A stretch of 64,000 bases of DNA from Microbaculum marinum (GTDB lineage: Bacteria; Pseudomonadota; Alphaproteobacteria; Rhizobiales; Tepidamorphaceae), in assembly GCF_042646165.1 (NCBI RefSeq), contig NZ_JBHRTC010000011.1; one strand, 5' to 3'. The position numbers and the translations under genes were made by a program. Shown here piece by piece: positions 25,622 to 33,614 of the stretch (the first letter of the stretch is position 1; each line of letters begins with the position of its first letter). The notes under the pieces are model-generated. The model was given only the letters and a program-made list of their open reading frames with translations, did not search any database and was not told the origin of the DNA.

Positions 25622-27612
25622 ACAGCATCCGCATCCATCTGTCCTTCGCGCTGGTGCTGGTGCTCGTCGCCGTGCTGGCGTTCGTCTCGTTCCGCACGGC
25701 CGACAGGGCCGAGGGATTGATCGTGCCGGAGATCGGCCAGAAGGCCGAGACGGCGGGCAGGTCGGTCGCCAGCCTCGTCGACCGGGCGCTGGACGTCGGC
25801 ATTCCCCTCGACCGGCTCGTCGGCATCGAGGCGTATCTGGAGAACGTCGTCGAGCACAATGCCGGCCTGTCCTACGTGGCGATCCGCGGCGCCACCGACT
25901 CGGTGCTCTATTCGGCCGGTGAGGCGACCTCGCTCGCCGGCGCCCGGGTGCCGCTGGCGTCGCCTGCGGGGGAGGGGGCCTATGTCGATATCGACCTCGA
26001 TCCGGCCTATGCCAGCAATATCGTCTACAAGCTGTGGATCGACCTGGCGATCGTCATGGTGGTCACCGCGCTGGTGGCGCTGGAACTCGTCTACATCAGC
26101 TTCGGCGTCGGGGTGTACGGCGCCATCGAAGGCATGGAGCTGAGGCTGCAGTCGTTGCGGCGCGGCGACCTGAGCGAGCACACGCCGGTGGAGACGGGCA
26201 GCGTCTTCGGCGAGCTGGCCCGCCGCTTCGACGAGCGCCTCGCGATGGTGACGGCCCGGTTCCGGTCGCTGCTCGAGACGGCGAGGACGCGGGGGGACGC
26301 GGCGCTGGAAGCGGCGCTGGCGAGGCTGAAGGACCGCTACCACCTGGGCGAGGTGTTCGGGGCCTCGGCCGTCACGGTGGTGGCGATTCGCGCGCCGCTG
26401 TTCGTGTTCATGCTCGCCGAGGAGCTGACGCGTCCGTTCCTGCCGATCTACATCCAGCGGCTGGCCTCGCCGATCGCCGGGCTGTCGCCGGAAGTGGTGA
26501 TCAGCCTGCCGATGGTCGTGTTCCTGGCCATCGTCGCCATGGCCCAGCCGATCCTCGGCACGGTGACGGAACGGGCAGGGCGCCGCCGGTCGCTGATGAC
26601 CGGCGCGGCGCTGGGCGCGGCCGGCTACGTCGCCACGGCGTTCGCCTACGACCTGATCGGCCTGACCCTCGCCCGCGCCGTCACCGCCGTCGGCTTCGCC
26701 TTCGTCTTCGTCGCCGCCCAGGGGTTCGTGATCGATTCGACCGATACCCGCCAGCGGGCGCGCGGCATGGCGGTGTTCGTCGGCGCGATCCTGGTCGCCG
26801 GCATGTGCGGACCGCCCATCGGCGGCATTCTGGCCGACCGGATCGGCATGCCGGCGACCTTCGTGCTGGCCGGCCTGTTCGCGGCCGCCAGCCTGGTGCT
26901 GGCCGCCCTGTCGCTGCCGCGCGCCGCCAAGGTGCGCAAGCACGTGCCGTCGATCCATTGGCGCGATTTCGCGCTGACGCTCGGCTCCGTTCGGCTGTCG
27001 GCGCTGTTCTTCCTGTGCGCGCTGCCGGCCAAGGTGATCCTGGTTGCCGTCTGCTTTTTCCTGGTCCCCCTGCATGTCGAGGCGCTCGGCAACGATCAGG
27101 CGACGATCGGCCGGATGCTGATGATCTATCCTCTGGCGATGGTCGTGCTGGTGCCGATGTTCGCCTCGTTCGCCGGCAAGGTCGAACGCCGCACCGCGCT
27201 TGTCACCGGCGGCGGCCTGCTTGCCGGGGCGGGCGGGCTGCTGATGCTGTTCGGCGCCGACAACATCTACGTGATCGCGGTGATGCTGCTCGTTCTGGGC
27301 GTCGGGCAGGCGCTGAGCATCACGCCGCAATCCGCCCTCGTCGGCGAATTCGGCGCGCACCTGAACGGCCGGGTCAGCGAAAGCTCGCTGTATGGTATAT
27401 TCCGGCTTGTCGAACGCGTGGGCAATGCGCTGGGCCCGATGATTGCCGGCGCATTGCTGGGGTTGTACGGCTTTTCCACGACCGTCGTGCTCATCGGCAT
27501 CTGCGTGGCGCTCGGCGCGGTCGTCTTCGGACTGACCGTCGGGTTGCGCAGCGGTCCGGAGCACAATGCGGACGACACGGCAGACACCGCCGCGGAGGGC
27601 AATATCGCATGA
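25618..27612 (+). CDS. sensor-MFS fusion protein, right arm
   Basis: A 664-residue protein: TM1 (about 8-25), periplasmic sensor with 'ALDVGIPLDRLVGIEAYL' (57-74), TM2 (about 140-163), a HAMP-like stretch and coiled region (164-240) and a full major-facilitator transporter domain of about 390 residues with some twelve TM segments. MFS motif A is intact as 'GTVTERAGRRR' (314-324), so it may really transport. A HAMP-type sensor placed in front of a transporter is unusual and suggests ligand-gated transport or a transceptor. The substrate is unknown; the neighbouring binding protein, acetyltransferase and racemase hint at an amino acid. It overlaps the genes on both sides by ATGA. Confidence 0.8.
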   Translation: MNSIRIHLSFALVLVLVAVLAFVSFRTADRAEGLIVPEIGQKAETAGRSVASLVDRALDVGIPLDRLVGIEAYLENVVEHNAGLSYVAIRGATDSVLYSAGEATSLAGARVPLASPAGEGAYVDIDLDPAYASNIVYKLWIDLAIVMVVTALVALELVYISFGVGVYGAIEGMELRLQSLRRGDLSEHTPVETGSVFGELARRFDERLAMVTARFRSLLETARTRGDAALEAALARLKDRYHLGEVFGASAVTVVAIRAPLFVFMLAEELTRPFLPIYIQRLASPIAGLSPEVVISLPMVVFLAIVAMAQPILGTVTERAGRRRSLMTGAALGAAGYVATAFAYDLIGLTLARAVTAVGFAFVFVAAQGFVIDSTDTRQRARGMAVFVGAILVAGMCGPPIGGILADRIGMPATFVLAGLFAAASLVLAALSLPRAAKVRKHVPSIHWRDFALTLGSVRLSALFFLCALPAKVILVAVCFFLVPLHVEALGNDQATIGRMLMIYPLAMVVLVPMFASFAGKVERRTALVTGGGLLAGAGGLLMLFGADNIYVIAVMLLVLGVGQALSITPQSALVGEFGAHLNGRVSESSLYGIFRLVERVGNALGPMIAGALLGLYGFSTTVVLIGICVALGAVVFGLTVGLRSGPEHNADDTADTAAEGNIA

Positions 27613-28619
27613 AACGCCGGGAATTCCTCTGGCTCGGTGCCGGCGGCGCGGTGGCGCTGATGGCAGGCCGGGCGTTTGCGAAGGGAACCCCCGACGATCC
27701 CTATCGCATCTACCGGATCACCTATCGCGGCCGCACGCCGGTCGAGGACGGCTTTGACAACTATCTCGCCGCCAACGGCGTATCGGTCGAGTTCATCGAG
27801 CGCGACGCGGATCGCGATACCTCGAAGATGCCCGGCTTCGTCGAGGAGATCCGGCAGCTCAAGCCGGATCTCGTCTACACATGGGGCACCGGCGTGACGC
27901 TCGGGGCGGCCGGGAAGTACGATGCCGAGGACGGATCCGACTACATAACGGATATCCCGATCGTGTTCGCGCTGGTGTCGGCGCCGGTCAAGGCCGGGCT
28001 CGTCCCGAGTCTTGAAGAGCCCGGCCGCAACGTCACCGGCGCCGTGCACGTCGTGCCGACGGAGACACAGCTGCGCGCGATGGCGTCGTATCGACCGTTC
28101 ACGAAGCTCGGCGTGCTCTACACGCCGACGGAGCCGAATTCGGTGGCGATCGTCGAGGAACTCGGACGCCTGCAGGAGACGCTCGGCTTCGAGCTCGTGC
28201 CCCGCGAATTCCGTATCGTCGACGGCAAGCCGACCGCCGACGGCGTCGAAGACCTGATCGCCGAAATCAAGCAGGGCGGCGCCGAATGGCTCTATCTGCT
28301 GCCCGACACATTCCTCGGGACGGTCTACGACAGGGTCGTGCCGGCCGCCCTTGCCGAAAAGCTGCCGACGTTCGGCGCCGCGGAACTCGCCGTCCGCGAG
28401 GGTGGCGCATTGGTGGCGCTGGTCAGCCGCTACTATTCCGTCGGCCAGCTCGCCGCCTCCAAGGCAATCAAGATCCTCACCCAGGGTGTTCCGCCGGAGC
28501 AGATTCCGATCGAGACGTTGAGCCGCTTCTCGCTGATCATCAACATGGAGGTCGCCAAGGAGCTCGAACTCTATCCGCCGATCGAGATGTTGAACTACGC
28601 CGAAGTGCTCACCGGCTGA
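27609..28619 (+). CDS. Tat-exported ABC-type substrate-binding protein (PF04392-like), orphan
   Basis: A 336-residue periplasmic binding protein. The N terminus 'MKRREFLWLGAGGAVALMAG' has a twin-arginine motif and a signal peptide ending near 'GRAFA'. The body has the two-lobed fold of the ABC_sub_bind/TrpX-like family ('LKPDLVYTWGTGVT', 'DIPIVFALVSAPVKAGLV', 'GRNVTGAVHVVPTETQL', 'KLGVLYTPTEPNSV'), whose members often bind amino acids. No ABC permease or ATPase gene lies nearby, so it may instead present a ligand to the sensors. The ATG at 27609 overlaps the sensor-MFS stop as ATGA. Confidence 0.85.
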   Translation: MKRREFLWLGAGGAVALMAGRAFAKGTPDDPYRIYRITYRGRTPVEDGFDNYLAANGVSVEFIERDADRDTSKMPGFVEEIRQLKPDLVYTWGTGVTLGAAGKYDAEDGSDYITDIPIVFALVSAPVKAGLVPSLEEPGRNVTGAVHVVPTETQLRAMASYRPFTKLGVLYTPTEPNSVAIVEELGRLQETLGFELVPREFRIVDGKPTADGVEDLIAEIKQGGAEWLYLLPDTFLGTVYDRVVPAALAEKLPTFGAAELAVREGGALVALVSRYYSVGQLAASKAIKILTQGVPPEQIPIETLSRFSLIINMEVAKELELYPPIEMLNYAEVLTG

Positions 28620-28639
28620 AGTTCACGGAGACAGGTCGA

Positions 28640-29338
28640 TTGGCGATTGCCCGGCAGACCGAACCGACATCGTCCGTGGCGTGGAAGGTCCTTGACGGCA
28701 GCGACGTCGACGCCGTCTACGACCTCCATGTCGCCGCCGTCGGAAGGGTGGGCCGGCCGGATCTGATCCGGCCGGAGTCGCATGGCTTCTTCGAGAGCAT
28801 CCTGGCGGGCGGTGGCCGCATCCTCGGCGTCTCGGACGCGGAGGGGCTGTTGGCCTATGGTGTATTGCAGTGGGATCTGCCGCCGGTAGAGAACCTGAGG
28901 CCACTGTTCGACCTTCCCGCGGATGCCCCGTTCGCCAAGCTGGCCGGTGCGGCGGTGCGCCCCGGCGCCTGGGGACGGGGTCTGCAGGAATCCGTGATCG
29001 CGGAGCGGATGCGCCTTGCCGCCGCGGACGGACTGACCCACCTCTACGCCACGTCGGCGCCGGGCAACTGGCGCAGCTGGACAAATCTTCTCAATCAGGG
29101 GTTCCACGTGCGCGCGCTGATCGAACAGTATGGCGGCGCGCTGCGATATATCCTCTACCGCGACCTGGAGTACGGGGACCTCGAGGCGCCCGCTCCCGCC
29201 GCCGAAGACGCAGGCGAGTGGTGCGGCGCAGATGCAATTCACGCACAGCAGCGCTATCTTGACGGCGGCTTTGTCGGATCCGCATGGCGGAGGTCCGGGG
29301 ACGGCAGCCATCAGATCTTTTATCGGGGTCCGGTTTGA
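28640..29338 (+). CDS. GNAT family N-acetyltransferase
   Basis: A 232-residue protein of the GNAT fold, which transfers an acetyl group from acetyl-CoA to an amine. The acetyl-CoA loop is 'GAWGRGLQESVIAERMR' and the downstream helix/strand 'LYATSAPGNWRSWTNLLNQGF' matches motif B of the family. I chose the TTG at 28640, 20 bases after the binding-protein stop, because GGAGACAGG lies just upstream and no ATG or GTG fits. Coupled to the racemase gene by a TTGA overlap. The acceptor could be an amino acid or the racemase product; this is inference. Confidence 0.72.
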   Translation: MAIARQTEPTSSVAWKVLDGSDVDAVYDLHVAAVGRVGRPDLIRPESHGFFESILAGGGRILGVSDAEGLLAYGVLQWDLPPVENLRPLFDLPADAPFAKLAGAAVRPGAWGRGLQESVIAERMRLAAADGLTHLYATSAPGNWRSWTNLLNQGFHVRALIEQYGGALRYILYRDLEYGDLEAPAPAAEDAGEWCGADAIHAQQRYLDGGFVGSAWRRSGDGSHQIFYRGPV

Positions 29339-30498
29339 ACAAGTCATCGGCAACCCTGCACAGCGCTTCGCGACCGGCCTCCGCCGTGCAGAGGGGGCCG
29401 CTGCTCGATATCGACCTTTCGGCGATCAGGGCCAACTATAGCTCGATGCGGGTGCGGTACGGTGGCCGCGACCTGTCGGCGGTTCTCAAATCCGACTCCT
29501 ACGGCCTCGGCCTCGAGCCGATCGCCCGCAGCCTGGGGGCGGCGGGCTGCACCACGTTCTGGGTGAACGATCTCGAAGAGGCGGCGCGGCTGCGCTCCGT
29601 GGTCCCCGACCCGACGGTGTACGCCCTGTTCGGCCTGGGACTGCACGACCCGGAGGACTTCGTCGAGACCGGCGTGATCCCGGTGCTCGCGAGCCTGGAC
29701 GAACTCGTGCAATGCAGCCGCGCGGCGGCGCGGAGCAGTCGACGGATGCGCGTTGCCGTGCAACTCGATACGGGGCTCGGTCGCCTTGGCCTCAACCGGG
29801 CCGATGTCGCCCTGCTGAGCGAGCAGGGCGAACTGCTCGCTCCGTTCGAACTGAGTTGCTGGGTGTCGCACCTGGCGGCCTTCGACCTGCCCGACGATCC
29901 GATGAACCGCCTGCAGCGGCAGATGCTCCTGGACTGGACCTCCCTTCTGCCGAAGGCGCCGATAAGCCTCGCCTCGTCGTCGGGGATCTTCATGGGGTCC
30001 GACTGGCATTTCGACATCGCCCGCATCGGCAGCGCTCTGTTCGGCGTCCAGACCTCGACGCGCTGGCAGGAAGGCCTTCAACCCTGTTACCGGCTGACTG
30101 CGCCTGTGCTGCGGGTGGCGACGTTCCCGGCCGGCAGCCGTGTGGGATATCGCGGCGCGTCGGAGCTGGAGCGGACGTCCCGGATCGCGACGCTGGCGCT
30201 TGGCTACAGCAACGGTCTCCCCCGTGACTTCGCGAAGCAGGCGCGCGTCTACCTGAACGACGTGCCGGCGCCGTTCGTCGGCGGGATATCGATGAACCTG
30301 AGTATGGTCGACGTCACCGACGTTTCCGATCCGGACGTCGTCCCCGGAAGGGTCGTCGAAGTGCTCGGGCCTCGCCAGACTGTCGACGCGGTGGCCTCGG
30401 AACTCGATTGTGCGCCGAACCTGCTGCTCACCCAGATCGGGTCGGGATGCCGGCGACGCTATCTGGACGGCGCGCCCGACGACGGCGCGGCGCGATAG
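29335..30498 (+). CDS. alanine racemase-like PLP enzyme
   Basis: A 387-residue fold-type III PLP enzyme of the alanine racemase family. The PLP lysine is Lys52 in 'AVLKSDSYGLG'; 'MRVAVQLDTGLGRLGL', 'RIGSALFGVQ', 'VGYRGASEL' and 'IATLALGYSNGLPR' are the further family blocks around the second active-site tyrosine. It interconverts L- and D-alanine or another small amino acid in the cytoplasm. The TTG at 29335 overlaps the acetyltransferase stop as TTGA; an ATG at 29284 would add 17 residues that are not conserved in type. Its place at the end of a sensor/transporter operon suggests a dedicated signalling or catabolic use rather than wall synthesis. Confidence 0.83.
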   Translation: MNKSSATLHSASRPASAVQRGPLLDIDLSAIRANYSSMRVRYGGRDLSAVLKSDSYGLGLEPIARSLGAAGCTTFWVNDLEEAARLRSVVPDPTVYALFGLGLHDPEDFVETGVIPVLASLDELVQCSRAAARSSRRMRVAVQLDTGLGRLGLNRADVALLSEQGELLAPFELSCWVSHLAAFDLPDDPMNRLQRQMLLDWTSLLPKAPISLASSSGIFMGSDWHFDIARIGSALFGVQTSTRWQEGLQPCYRLTAPVLRVATFPAGSRVGYRGASELERTSRIATLALGYSNGLPRDFAKQARVYLNDVPAPFVGGISMNLSMVDVTDVSDPDVVPGRVVEVLGPRQTVDAVASELDCAPNLLLTQIGSGCRRRYLDGAPDDGAAR

Positions 30499-30525
30499 GT
30501 TCGAACCGCTGCGCCCGGAGTGCGC

Positions 30526-30864
30526 TCAGGCAGCGGGAATCGATGCCACTGCGGCGGCGCGATCGCCGTATATGCTGAACAGCCTGGCGAAGCCGCTGAC
30601 CTCGAAGACCTCGAGCACCGGTGGCGCCATGTTCGAGAATGCCAGCGGCACGCCGCTTGCCTTGCTCCGCTTCGCCGCTTTCAGCAGGATCCGAAGGCCC
30701 GCGCTGGAGATGTAGGTCAGCTCGGCGAAATCGACCACCACGCCGCGCGCCTCGTCGAATTTCGGCATGATCGCGGCTTCGGCCTCCGGCGCGGTATTGA
30801 TGTCGATGCGGCCGACCGGGACGACGATCGACACGCCGTCCAGTTGCTCTTCGCGAATGTCCAA
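30526..30864 (-). CDS. STAS-domain anti-sigma factor antagonist
   Basis: A 112-residue protein that is one STAS domain, as in SpoIIAA and RsbV. The regulated serine lies in 'VDFAELTYISSAGLRILL'; by alignment with SpoIIAA it is Ser54. Phosphorylation by an anti-sigma kinase and dephosphorylation by a SpoIIE-type phosphatase switch its partner. Both partners are within 11 kb: the HATPase fusion just upstream (9-base gap) and the membrane phosphatase at 20018. The start is TTG with AGGAGAGGG upstream. It converges with the racemase gene. Confidence 0.9.
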   Translation of the reverse strand: MDIREEQLDGVSIVVPVGRIDINTAPEAEAAIMPKFDEARGVVVDFAELTYISSAGLRILLKAAKRSKASGVPLAFSNMAPPVLEVFEVSGFARLFSIYGDRAAAVASIPAA

Positions 30865-30873
30865 GTCCCTCTC

Positions 30874-32568
30874 CTATTTCGGCGCGACTTCGGCGGACCC
30901 GACTCGCTTTGACAGCGTAACCACATTGCGTCCGTCTTTGTGCCGATAACTCACGGAATCCATCATTTTTCGTACGAAATGGATGCCCAGTCCGCCGATG
31001 GGCCGGTCGTCCAGGTCCGCGTCGAGATCCGGCTCCGGCATTTCCGTGGGGTCGAAGGGCCTGCCTGTGTCGCTGATCTCGACCGTCAGGATCTCGTCGG
31101 CCAGTCCGACGGTCACTTCGATTTCCGGCAGGGTCTCCCCGTCCGCGCCGTAGCTGATGATGTTGGCGAGCAGTTCGTCAAGCGCCAGATTGACCGAATG
31201 TACGACCTTGTCGCCGATGTCGTGGAGCGCGCCGAAGGATTCGATGCGCGCCGCAACGCGGGCGATCTCCGCGGTGTCGCATGGAACCTCGAGGCGCATG
31301 TGCGACGGCGGCGGATCCTGTATCGCTGACACCAATTCCTCCGGCCGCTCGACCCAGACCGCAGCGTCGCGGTCCTCCAGGAAATAAACGTCTTCCGTGC
31401 CGAACTGTTTCGGCAGCACCTTCTTGCCCAGGTAGGTTACCTCGTATCGCGGCGAATAGCTCCGACCGGTTTGCGCAGCCTCGTCGGCGCGTTCGGCCAT
31501 TTCCGCCTTGAGCAGCGCCACGAACGGGCGCGAGGTGCAGATGCCGCCCGGGATCGCCAGCGGTTCGATGCGGGCGGCCCGGTTGACGTGGTGCCCGAAG
31601 ATCATGCTGCGGCCGGTCAGCGGATGCAGTCCGACGAAGACCGGCCCCGCGTGCAGCGCGACGCGGAAGCGCGGCCGGTGACGCAGGCCGAAGCTCGCCG
31701 GATCGATGGTGCTCGCCGATTCCGTCAGGGCGGCGGCGTAGTCGGCCAGGTCGTGGGCAGTCTCGGCGGCGGCGTGGACCGCGTCGCCCCACGTGTTGAT
31801 CAGCACCGGCGGCTTGGCGCGCGCCTCGACCTGTTGCTGGACCTCGGCGAGAAAGTCGAACAGCAGCGGGATCTCCCGGTCGTCGAACTGCGTGAAGGTG
31901 GCGATGTCGGCGAACAGGATCGCGCGGATGGCACGCGGGCTCACGCCGAACTCGAGGTCGAACATGTCGTCGAAGTCCGGGTCCTCGGACACGACGTCGG
32001 GGATGCCGGCCGCCGCGCGCAGCTCGTCGAGGTCGATGATCGACAGCTGCGAGACTTCGGACCACTGGTCCATGAAGTCGGCCGGACTGCCGGGCTCGAA
32101 GGGCGCAGCCGGGCTCCAGAGCAGCAGCAGATGCGGCGCGATGCCGAGCGCTTCCCCGCGCAGGCGCGCGGCGCCCTGAAGCATCTGGTTGTTGAACCGC
32201 ACCAGCGTCTCGTCGCCGAGCAGACGCTCCTCGCAACTCACCGTCACGCTTGCCGCCGCCGTGCACAGCCGGTCGAACCGCGCCACCCAGTCCTCGCCGG
32301 CCGGTGAAAGATACTGGCTGACGAAATCGCCGCGCTCGCACGGCAGGACCACGTTGAGTTCGCCGCCGAGCGCGAGCAGTTCCTCGCCGAAGACGATGTC
32401 GCCTCCGGCCGCGGCCGACGAGTAGCCGATCATCGCGCCGAGTTCGGTGATCCTGTCACGAACCGCCACGCGAAGTGCCGGTTCGAGCGCGGCGGGAAAG
32501 TATCCGGCCGTATTGCCGTGATCGATCCGCTGGCCGGCGCACAGCACGATGCTGGCGGAACCGCTCAC
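30874..32568 (-). CDS. SLOG-like / class III nucleotidyl cyclase / HATPase kinase fusion
   Basis: A 564-residue three-domain protein. Residues 1-165 ('VLCAGQRIDHGNTAGYFP', 'AAAGGDIVFGEELLALGG') look like a SLOG-type nucleotide-sensing domain. Residues about 212-345 are a class III cyclase: metal aspartates Asp221 ('LFADIATFTQF') and Asp262 ('NTWGDAVHAA') and transition-state Asn329 and Arg333 ('HHVNRAARIE') are present, but the purine-binding lysine before GD is replaced. Residues about 425-555 are an RsbW-like HATPase with N box 'LALDELLANIISYG', 'DTGRPFD' and 'GGLGIHFV'. It starts at GTG. It should phosphorylate the STAS protein encoded next; whether it makes a cyclic nucleotide is open. 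Confidence 0.78.
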   Translation of the reverse strand: MSGSASIVLCAGQRIDHGNTAGYFPAALEPALRVAVRDRITELGAMIGYSSAAAGGDIVFGEELLALGGELNVVLPCERGDFVSQYLSPAGEDWVARFDRLCTAAASVTVSCEERLLGDETLVRFNNQMLQGAARLRGEALGIAPHLLLLWSPAAPFEPGSPADFMDQWSEVSQLSIIDLDELRAAAGIPDVVSEDPDFDDMFDLEFGVSPRAIRAILFADIATFTQFDDREIPLLFDFLAEVQQQVEARAKPPVLINTWGDAVHAAAETAHDLADYAAALTESASTIDPASFGLRHRPRFRVALHAGPVFVGLHPLTGRSMIFGHHVNRAARIEPLAIPGGICTSRPFVALLKAEMAERADEAAQTGRSYSPRYEVTYLGKKVLPKQFGTEDVYFLEDRDAAVWVERPEELVSAIQDPPPSHMRLEVPCDTAEIARVAARIESFGALHDIGDKVVHSVNLALDELLANIISYGADGETLPEIEVTVGLADEILTVEISDTGRPFDPTEMPEPDLDADLDDRPIGGLGIHFVRKMMDSVSYRHKDGRNVVTLSKRVGSAEVAPK

Positions 32569-32723
32569 CCCTGCGGCTCCGGCCGCGCGCGTTCCGCCTC
32601 TCGTCCGCAGGTCACGTCGACTGGCATCGCAATGGACTCATCAGCATGTGGCCTTCGGCTGAACCCGGGCGTAGGGGGACGATGACGAACGGCACCGGAT
32701 TGTCAACGGGACGGGGCAGCCCT
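32569..32723. other. short intergenic region
   Basis: This 155-base gap follows the LysR stop and precedes the cyclase fusion start (both minus strand). It must contain the promoter of the cyclase-STAS pair. I see no clear element beyond a small GC hairpin at the left end. Confidence 0.3.
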
Positions 32724-33614
32724 TCAGCTCTTCCGTCCAACCAGATGATCTATGAAGGCCTTGGCGGGCGGGGACAGCGTATCGAGCCTGCGCACGCACA
32801 GCATCAGCCGGCGCGCCACCCACGATTCGTTCAGGGGAATGGCCCGCACCCGCCGTATGTCCACGTAGCTGCGCGCCACCGCTTCCGGCACCAGCGCGAC
32901 ACCCAGCTCGGCTTCGACCATCCTGCCGATCGCCTCGAAGCCGGCGACCCGCATCCGCATCTTGACGGCGAGGTTCAGGTCGGAGGCCGCCTGCATGATC
33001 GCCGTGTCGATCGAGCTTCCGCGCGGAGTCCCGATGAACTCGTGCTCCAGGGCCTGGGCGAAGCGGAGGGATTCGGCATTGCCGAGCGGATGGCGCTCGG
33101 GCACGAGCAGGCACAGCCGGTCGTGCCGATAGACCATCGAGTGCAGCCCCGGCGCCTGCACGACGTCGCCGAAGATGCCGATCTCGGCCTCGTTGTCCGC
33201 CACGGCACGGACCGTGAGCGGGCTCGTCGTCTCCTCGATCTCGACATTGACCCGCGGATGGCGGGCGAGAAACGAGCGCAGGTCGCCGGGCAGGTACTGG
33301 ACCATCGCGGAGGTGTTCGCAAAGACCCTGAGATTGCCGCGAAGGCCCGTCGAGAAGTCGGAGATCTCGGTTTCCAGCTGACTGACGCGGCCGAGGATGG
33401 CGCGGGCATGGGATATCAGGGCCTCTCCGGCCGGCGTGGGATACATGCCCGTCCGCTTGCGCTCGAAGATCCGGACCTTGAGATCCTGCTCCAGGTTCGC
33501 CAGCCGCTTGCTGACGGCGGACGCTGCGAGATGCTCGCGCTCGGCGGCCTTGGCGAGGTTCTGCTCCTCGTAGACGGCAACGAACAGCTTCAGCGTCTGA
33601 AGATCGAGGCGCAT
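32724..33614 (-). CDS. LysR family transcriptional regulator
   Basis: A 296-residue LysR regulator with an N-terminal winged HTH ('NLAKAAEREHLAASAVSKRLANLEQDL', broken as residues about 19-45) and a C-terminal effector domain ('LRVFANTSAMVQYLPGDLR', 'LVPERHPLG', 'GFEAIGRMVEAELGVALVP'). It diverges from the sugar-type ABC importer operon across a 429-base region and probably controls it together with itself. The effector is likely the imported compound or a breakdown product. The HTH form 'AASAVSKRLANLE' is of the CrgA/CysB-like subclass with alanine-rich recognition helix. Confidence 0.88.
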   Translation of the reverse strand: MRLDLQTLKLFVAVYEEQNLAKAAEREHLAASAVSKRLANLEQDLKVRIFERKRTGMYPTPAGEALISHARAILGRVSQLETEISDFSTGLRGNLRVFANTSAMVQYLPGDLRSFLARHPRVNVEIEETTSPLTVRAVADNEAEIGIFGDVVQAPGLHSMVYRHDRLCLLVPERHPLGNAESLRFAQALEHEFIGTPRGSSIDTAIMQAASDLNLAVKMRMRVAGFEAIGRMVEAELGVALVPEAVARSYVDIRRVRAIPLNESWVARRLMLCVRRLDTLSPPAKAFIDHLVGRKS

